From the NCBI GenBank assembly GCA_003566395.1, contig PXDL01000154.1:1-9535 (forward strand): 9,535 nucleotides of DNA, read 5' to 3'. Below the pieces are notes generated by a model that made no database searches, had not been told where the DNA came from, and saw only the letters and a program-made list of their open reading frames with translations. The position numbers and the translations under genes are program-made. Source of the stretch: Balneolia bacterium. GTDB taxonomy: Bacteria; Bacteroidota; Rhodothermia; Balneolales; Cyclonatronaceae. Within the stretch, counting starts at the first letter, position 1. Every line of letters begins with the position of its first letter. Below, one piece after another: positions 7,885-9,535 of the stretch.

Positions 7885-7920
7885 AAAAAAAAGGCTTCGG
7901 TATGCAGGCACACCGAAGCC
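7885..7920 (-). terminator. Intrinsic terminator of sucA
   Basis: On the minus strand, GGCTTCGGT (7920-7912) pairs perfectly with ACCGAAGCC (7901-7893) around a 10-base loop. A run of eight Ts follows at 7892-7885. It begins 21 bases past the sucA stop. This is a textbook Rho-independent terminator for leftward transcription. It ends only 18 bases before the sbcD start codon. Confidence 0.93.
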
Positions 7921-7941
7921 GGGTAAAGATAAAGTTGGGGG

Positions 7942-9535
7942 TCAGCGGAGTGCTTGTTCCACCAGTTTTTCCTGCTCGGCCATATGAAGTTTCATGGAGC
8001 CGGCGGCAGGGGAGGCCGAAGTGTAGCGGCCTACATAGCTGATCTCATACTTGTTATCCAGATCCTGCTCAAAACGGGAGCGGATGAATGTCCATGCGCC
8101 CATATTCCGGGGCTCTTCCTGGCACCAGACAATTTCTTCGGCGTTGGGAAAGAGCTCAAGCTGCTCACGAACATCTTCATCAGGGAATGGATAGTACTGC
8201 TCAATCCGGACCAGCGCCACGTCTTCGATTTCATTCTCTTTGCGTTTAGTGTAAAGGTCGTAATACACTTTACCGGAGCAAAAAACCACTTTACGCACAT
8301 TCGAAGCGTCAACTTCGGTGTCGGGCAGTACATATTGAAACTGTCCGCTCGAAAGCTCATCGGTTTGGGATACCGCCAGGGGATGGCGTAGCAGACTTTT
8401 CGGCGTGAAAACCACGGTGGGTTTATTCACTTTCGAAAGCGCCTGCCGGCGAATAAGATGGAAAAATTGAGCAGGTGTGGTGCAGTTTACAACACGCATA
8501 TTGTCTTCGGCAGCAAGCTGGAGGAAGCGTTCTATACGAGCCGAAGAGTGCTCCGGGCCCTGGCCTTCATAACCGTGAGGTAAAAGCATCATCAAGTTGG
8601 AAACCTGCCGCCATTTAACTTCTGAAGGGGCGATATACTGATCGATAATGATCTGGGCTCCGTTTACAAAATCACCGAATTGGGCTTCCCAGATAACGAG
8701 AGAGTCCAGCCGTGAAGCGCTGTAGCCGAACTCGAAGCCCAGAGCGGCGAACTCGCTCAGGAAGCTGTTGTACACGTAAAATTTCGCCTGATCTTCTTCA
8801 AGATTATTAAGAGGGACGAAGTTCTGATTGGTATCGGTTCCGTGCAGTACCGAATGGCGGTGGGAAAAAGTGCCGCGTTCGGAATCCTGACCGGTAAGCC
8901 GGATCGGAACGTGTTCGATCAGAAGCGTTCCTAATGCCAGTGCTTCTGCATACCCCCAGTCTATTTTTTTAAGATTTTTTTCCACGATTTCGCTGCGTTT
9001 GGCCAGAATGCGGAGCAGTTTAGGATTGGCATCGAAATCGTTGGGGACCTTATTCAGTTTAACCGCGATTTCCTTGAAAGTATCCGGATCGATATCTGTT
9101 ATGACAGCATCATTCCGCTCTGACTGAATGCTTTGCGGGCGCTTGGTATCTTTGTCACCTATTTCATACGAAGGCAACGACTTGGCGGCGCTGAAGGCTT
9201 CTTCGAGGATCTCATCGAATTCCTTGAATATTTCATCCACTTCTTCCTGGGTGAGCTCTTTCTTGCGAAGCAATTCGCGCGTGTAAATTTCGCGCACCTG
9301 TGGATGATCTTTGATTTCCCGGTAGAGTCCCGGCTGTGTGAAAGCCGGCTCATCGCCCTCATTATGGCCGTGTTTACGGTAACAGATAAGATCAATCACC
9401 ACGTCTTTGCCGAATTTCTGGCGATAATCCAATGCCAGGTTCATCGCATGTACGCAGGCTTCGGGGTCGTCACCGTTTACATGGAAAATCGGTGCGAGGA
9501 TCATTTTTGCCAGATCGGAAGCGTAGCGTGTGGAT
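7942..9535 (-). CDS. sucA: 2-oxoglutarate dehydrogenase E1 (SucA), N-terminus beyond window
   Basis: This is the thiamine-diphosphate E1 subunit that decarboxylates 2-oxoglutarate and passes the succinyl group to the lipoyl arm of E2 in the TCA cycle. The last 530 residues are visible; the family is about 900-950. The frame is open to the right edge and reads STRYASDLAKMI before the internal Met at 9504, so that Met is not the start. Fragment motifs are the cofactor-binding PIFHVNGDDPEA (15-26), CYRKHGHNEGDEPAFTQP (51-68), RLTGQDSERGTFSHRH (212-227), VIWEAQFGDFVNGAQ (280-294) and LPHGYEGQGPEHSSAR (318-333). TPKSLLRHP and IVWCQEEPRNMGAW follow near the C-terminus. The HGHNEGDEP and RLTGQDSERGTFSHRH signatures separate it from pyruvate and branched-chain E1 proteins. 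No frameshift is seen. It ends in TGA at 7942-7944, followed by its own terminator. An E2 gene (sucB) would be expected upstream or elsewhere and is not visible here. Confidence 0.97.
   Translation of the reverse strand, partial: STRYASDLAKMILAPIFHVNGDDPEACVHAMNLALDYRQKFGKDVVIDLICYRKHGHNEGDEPAFTQPGLYREIKDHPQVREIYTRELLRKKELTQEEVDEIFKEFDEILEEAFSAAKSLPSYEIGDKDTKRPQSIQSERNDAVITDIDPDTFKEIAVKLNKVPNDFDANPKLLRILAKRSEIVEKNLKKIDWGYAEALALGTLLIEHVPIRLTGQDSERGTFSHRHSVLHGTDTNQNFVPLNNLEEDQAKFYVYNSFLSEFAALGFEFGYSASRLDSLVIWEAQFGDFVNGAQIIIDQYIAPSEVKWRQVSNLMMLLPHGYEGQGPEHSSARIERFLQLAAEDNMRVVNCTTPAQFFHLIRRQALSKVNKPTVVFTPKSLLRHPLAVSQTDELSSGQFQYVLPDTEVDASNVRKVVFCSGKVYYDLYTKRKENEIEDVALVRIEQYYPFPDEDVREQLELFPNAEEIVWCQEEPRNMGAWTFIRSRFEQDLDNKYEISYVGRYTSASPAAGSMKLHMAEQEKLVEQALR

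Noticed and set aside
7867..7911. Upstream ATG giving SbcD 15 extra N-terminal residues
   Set aside because: That start lies in the loop of the sucA terminator hairpin, and family members begin at the MRILHTADWH motif.

Overview
The window looks like bacterial chromosome, most likely from the Bacteroidota or its relatives (Rhodothermota/Balneolota type). This is inferred from the style of the ClpB and SucA proteins, the lack of strong Shine-Dalgarno sequences before the visible starts, and coding DNA of moderate GC. The phylum call is only moderately secure. Coding density is high. The only gap over 100 bases is an AT-rich 280-base interval at 3274-3553.

Layout, left to right. (1) 1-2033, plus strand: the 3' three quarters of clpB, entering from the left edge. 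(2) 2052-2089: a hairpin between two converging genes, usable as a terminator in both directions. (3) 2095-3273, minus strand: a complete 392-residue AAA ATPase of the AAA_14/DUF4143 type, with a C-terminal PD-(D/E)XK-like motif. (4) 3274-3455: a regular array of seven 20-bp half-sites that alternate in strand, with a 54-bp period, starting at the base next to the ATPase start codon. It is followed by about 100 bases of very AT-rich DNA. (5) 3554-6643 and 6640-7866, minus strand: sbcC and sbcD, overlapping by ATGA. (6) 7885-7920: a strong intrinsic terminator for the gene to its right. (7) 7942-9535, minus strand: the C-terminal part of sucA (2-oxoglutarate dehydrogenase E1), running off the right edge.

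clpB, sbcDC and sucA are housekeeping genes (protein disaggregation, DNA hairpin and end processing, TCA cycle) and need no special explanation. The accessory item is the ATPase gene plus its repeat array. The repeats are not CRISPR: they are seven copies of TATAATCGATTTTCACGGTA (14 to 19 of 20 matches each), with CACGGT invariant. They are set as 41-bp inverted pairs separated by unrelated spacers of exactly 13 bp. Such exact geometry beside a gene encoding an ATPase with an HTH-like segment and a nuclease-like C-terminus suggests either an autoregulatory operator array or the DNA substrate of the protein. This is the part of the window most worth pursuing.
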